DNA from: Lobosporangium transversale
Taxonomy: Eukaryota; Mortierellomycota; Mortierellomycetes; Mortierellales; Mortierellaceae
Direction of reading: 5' to 3'
NCBI RefSeq assembly: GCF_002105155.1
Contig: NW_019029032.1
Coordinates: 62,001 to 126,000, forward strand
Length of the DNA stretch: 64,000 bases
Below the pieces are notes generated by a model. That model saw only the letters and a program-made list of their open reading frames with translations. It did no database searches and was not told the origin of the DNA. Shown here piece after piece: positions 61,195 to 64,000 of this stretch (position 1 is its first letter; each line of letters opens with the position of its first letter). The translations under genes were made by a program, and so were the position numbers.

Positions 61195-61711
61195 ACTTTT
61201 TCAGTTCTTTTTAAAATCATACCTTCTGTCTCCTTCAACAAGCAATTAGCGACCATCGATCATCAACCATCCAACCAGCAACTACCTACAATATTAAGCT
61301 CCTTAACATCCACGTTTTTTTTTTCCTTTGCCCAACAGGGAGCGAAACGAGGAGTTTTGTTTTTTTTTTTTTTTTTTTTTTTTAGAAAGTGTTTACAGAC
61401 ACGGATAAAATAAACCACGTTCCTTCAATTGCCCTTTTTTTGATGAAAGAAAAAGAAATATTATTTAGTTATAAACCTATTAGATTGGATGTTGAATATC
61501 TTTACACTTTTTATACAGAACATCAAACCAATGGGTTATATAGAATAGCTCAGATCTAAAGTTCATTTAGACTATTTGACCATTTGACCATTTGGAATAG
61601 CCAGCACGAAAGCAAGTAAAAAATTAATTTGATTTCATTTTTTTATGTGATGTCTTTAGGTATGTAAACTATGAGATAATGATTGATGAATTCGCACGGG
61701 GCAAGATTGAT
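61195..61711. other. Intergenic region between convergent QCR10 and DUF202 genes
   Basis: Contains a T run (61360-61383). A short run of imperfect direct repeats (GACCATTT) lies near 61578-61592. No gene is seen. Confidence 0.4.
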
Positions 61712-63026
61712 TTAAAAATAATGACCAAAGTTATCGTCTGCAGGCCATGGAGGAGAGCTTCTGGCATCCTCACCAATTGTCATGGTCACTAATAAAAAAA
61801 CAGAAAAGGAACAAATGTTCAGTATATAGTAATCCAACAATGATTGATTGATCGATTTTTCCCCTCTTCATTCACTGCCCTTTCTACTTACAAATAAAGT
61901 TGGCAAGATATACGGCAATCAGACCCAGACAAAGCAATGTAGGAATGGTTCTTGCATAATAAACCACATCTTTACGCTTTGTGATCATGTACAGATGTCT
62001 CAAATGATACAATGTTGTTCCGTAAATGAGTGTTGTCAAGGCCAGGATCAGAGCGCCCACACCGATCGAAGTGACGATATTATTACCAAAACTCAACAAG
62101 GTCACTGCAATGGTTCCCTGCAGGATTCCAAATCGGATCCAGTGCAGATACAGACGTTCGTTCGAGAACTGAGCATAGCGACCTGTTCCTGTTACCTTGT
62201 AGGTCACCTTGGTACGACTGCGACGCAGGCGAGAGAAGATGTTTTTACGAGTCTTGTTAAGGACTGGTCCGTTCTTTTCATTAGAACCATTGCTATTGCC
62301 AGGGCTTTTGCCTCGCTTGGGATGATCATCCGTCTCAGATTCAGTGTCATCATCAGTGTCATCCCGGTGCCGATTCCGGTCCTCGGGCAGATCCAGTGGA
62401 TTGACTGTGCTGTCCCGGTTGTTATAGTCTGGATGCCATGGCTGTGGTGTCAGTGAGCGTGTGGCCTCCATATTGAACTTTGCCTTTTTTGTGGGGGCCA
62501 AGAACTTCTTTTTGGATCCTAATTTAGAGCGAAGATTGGGGTTGTTTTGGATCGAAGGATTCAGTGGTTCGTTTGAATGTGTAGAGATGTTTGAAAACGA
62601 GGCTACAGAGGTGGGACGGTCACCCAAGGTTGTTGCTCCTGGTGAAGAAAGACCCCCTTCAAAAGTTACAAAGCTACGTTGAGGTGGATCAAGAGGGAAC
62701 TCCTGTACTTGACTAGGCCGATTAACAAATGATGAGAGAGGCACAGGGGCTGTTGGTGATGGAGGAACAGGTGCACGAGGACTTGCTTTGGAGAAGGCAG
62801 ATGCTGCTAATTCTGGTGAGGGAGTGTTATTTTGGGGGAAAGGAGGAGAGGGGGGGCCTTGGTGTGAGGGTGCGAATTGTTGTGATGGATGAAATTGTTG
62901 ATGATGGGGATAATGTTGTGGAGGATACTGATATGATGGTGAAGGCGGTTGAGCTGGTGTATAAGAAAAGGAAGAAGGGGAAGCAAGAGGCCTCTGACCC
63001 TCGTTTCGTTGATTTTGGTACGCCAT
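61712..63026 (-). CDS. DUF202 (Vtc1-like) membrane protein with long disordered N-terminus (403 aa)
   Basis: Two exons (63026-61892 and 61788-61712; 1,212 nt) join in phase. Residues 1-~180 are Pro/Ser/Gln-rich (PSYQYPPQHYPHHQQF). A charged stretch follows (~200-280), then three membrane helices (~295-380): FSNERLYLHWIRFGILQGTIAVTLLSFG, IGVGALILALTTLIYGTTLYHLRHLYM and a last helix, TIPTLLCLGLIAVYLANFI. SNERLYLHWIRF is the DUF202 signature shared with Vtc1 and the membrane part of vacuolar transporter chaperones. Yeast Vtc1 is ~130 residues and lacks the long N-terminal region; no SPX or catalytic VTC core is seen. A polyphosphate-related role is inference from the domain only. Confidence 0.85.
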
Positions 63027-63834
63027 TCAGGTCCAGTTGTTTTGTCTCTTTCTATTTTGCTCGTTACAGGTTAAGGCCTTACAAAAGAAAAAGATATTTT
63101 TAGCGGGATTTCCCCTCGGTCGAGACAATGTCAGCATGTCATAACGAGTTATGAGCAACGGTATTTGAATATTCAAAAAAAAAAAAAAAAAAAAAAAAAA
63201 GGAATTGGACTCCCTTCTTTGTTCAGACATGAAGACGATTGTCGAAAGAAACAATGGGGTTTATAACCATTGAGGCAAAAGAGAGAGGAAGAGACTTTTT
63301 TGGTGTTGAGGCAGTGCCTGAAAAAAGTAGACCTCACACGACCTTGTACAAACAGAAACCATCTCACACGACAATTACTTTTTTTTTTTTTTTTTTTTTT
63401 TTTTGGTTGGAGGGCGAGAAAGAGCGCTCACAGAAAAAAAAAAAAAAAAAAGACAGAGGTCTGTCCTCTCCTCCCTTTCAACCCCTGGAAGACAAGAACG
63501 AAATCTGACCGAGGGATTACATATTGCATAAGGCCCATGGGCAATGAAGTGTAAAGTTGTAAAAGGAAAAAAATAAAAAATAAAAAGTAAAACAATAATA
63601 ATAAAAAAGAATAGTCTATACTTACAAAAAATACATGTATATATTTTTGAAGTTTAAAAAAAGTGGCGGAGAGAGAATGAGTGAAATTGATGAGGATGGA
63701 AATGAGAAAATAAAGTAGATGGAGAGATGCAAAGATGTGAAATAGAAAGAAAAGAGAAAAGAAAGTGTGGACAATCTTCTTCTTCCTTTCCCTTCTTTTT
63801 GCTCTCTTCTTTATTCCTTTCAGGAACGCCGAAA

Positions 63835-63865
<31 letters not shown>

Positions 63866-64000
63866 CAAACGCCTTTGTCGGAAGAGTTGAACCATCGCGT
63901 GAGATGTTTCTCGATACTCAGAAATGCTTATAATTCAGCATATAAATAAACAAAGTGTATTAATACATGATCTCCTTCTTTCTTTCCAAGCCTACTGTAT
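63027..64000. other. Terminal non-coding region
   Basis: Upstream of the DUF202 gene; A or T runs occur at 63176-63200, 63379-63404, 63435-63451 and 63837-63865. No coding signal is seen on either strand. Confidence 0.45.

Overview
The window is nuclear DNA from a filamentous fungus. Genes are interrupted by short introns (about 55-120 bp, a few longer), almost all GT-AG, and the families are typically fungal: a velvet regulator, a Zn2Cys6 factor, a large chitin synthase and an Spt23/Mga2-type factor. Intergenic DNA is AT-rich and full of A or T runs of 15-40 bases. Low-complexity Gln/Ser/His-rich protein segments and overall style suggest an early-diverging lineage (Mucoromycota/Mortierellomycota-like). 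That placement is inference; no rRNA or mitochondrial marker is present.

Layout. 1-4.6 kb: non-coding DNA with foldback palindromes, a tRNA-Pro(UGG) gene, and beside it a stack of short poly(A)-tailed insertions sharing one 3' end. 4.6-11.2 kb (-): nine-exon gene encoding a 1,809-residue IPT-ankyrin-LRR protein. 11.8-13.2 kb (+): mitochondrial lipoyl/octanoyl transferase. 13.6-16.7 kb (-): seven-exon velvet factor of VelB type. 16.7-22.8 kb: a 6.1 kb stretch without a convincing gene. 22.8-23.9 kb (+): mitochondrial ferredoxin (Yah1). 24.5-28.2 kb (-): Zn2Cys6 transcription factor. 28.2-32.4 kb: mostly empty, with possible gene scraps. 32.4-33.8 kb (-): OPA3-like protein. 34.7-35.4 kb (-): a divergent ubiquitin-like domain fused to ribosomal protein eS31. 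39.7-44.0 kb (+): chitin synthase. 44.5-46.8 kb (+): secreted Lys/Gln-rich protein. 47.3-51.4 kb (-): C2H2 zinc-finger protein. 53.4-55.8 kb (+): carnitine acetyltransferase ending in a peroxisomal signal, convergent with an SDR oxidoreductase (55.96-57.25 kb, -). 57.9-59.3 kb (-): PP2A catalytic subunit. 60.5-61.2 kb (+): Qcr10-like subunit of complex III. 61.7-63.0 kb (-): DUF202 (Vtc1-like) membrane protein.

These are independent housekeeping and regulatory genes, not a pathway cluster. Several serve mitochondria or acetyl metabolism (lipoyl transferase, ferredoxin, Opa3, Qcr10, carnitine acetyltransferase); four are regulators (velvet, Spt23-like, Zn2Cys6, C2H2). I assembled exon structures by hand from splice sites and reading-frame phase. 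Except where stated, the summed exon lengths are divisible by three and the junctions restore conserved motifs. The strongest second-look items are the IPT-ankyrin-LRR fusion without a membrane anchor, the ubiquitin-like domain on eS31 that lacks the Ile44 patch and the RLRGG tail, and the nested poly(A) insertions with target duplications next to the tRNA gene.
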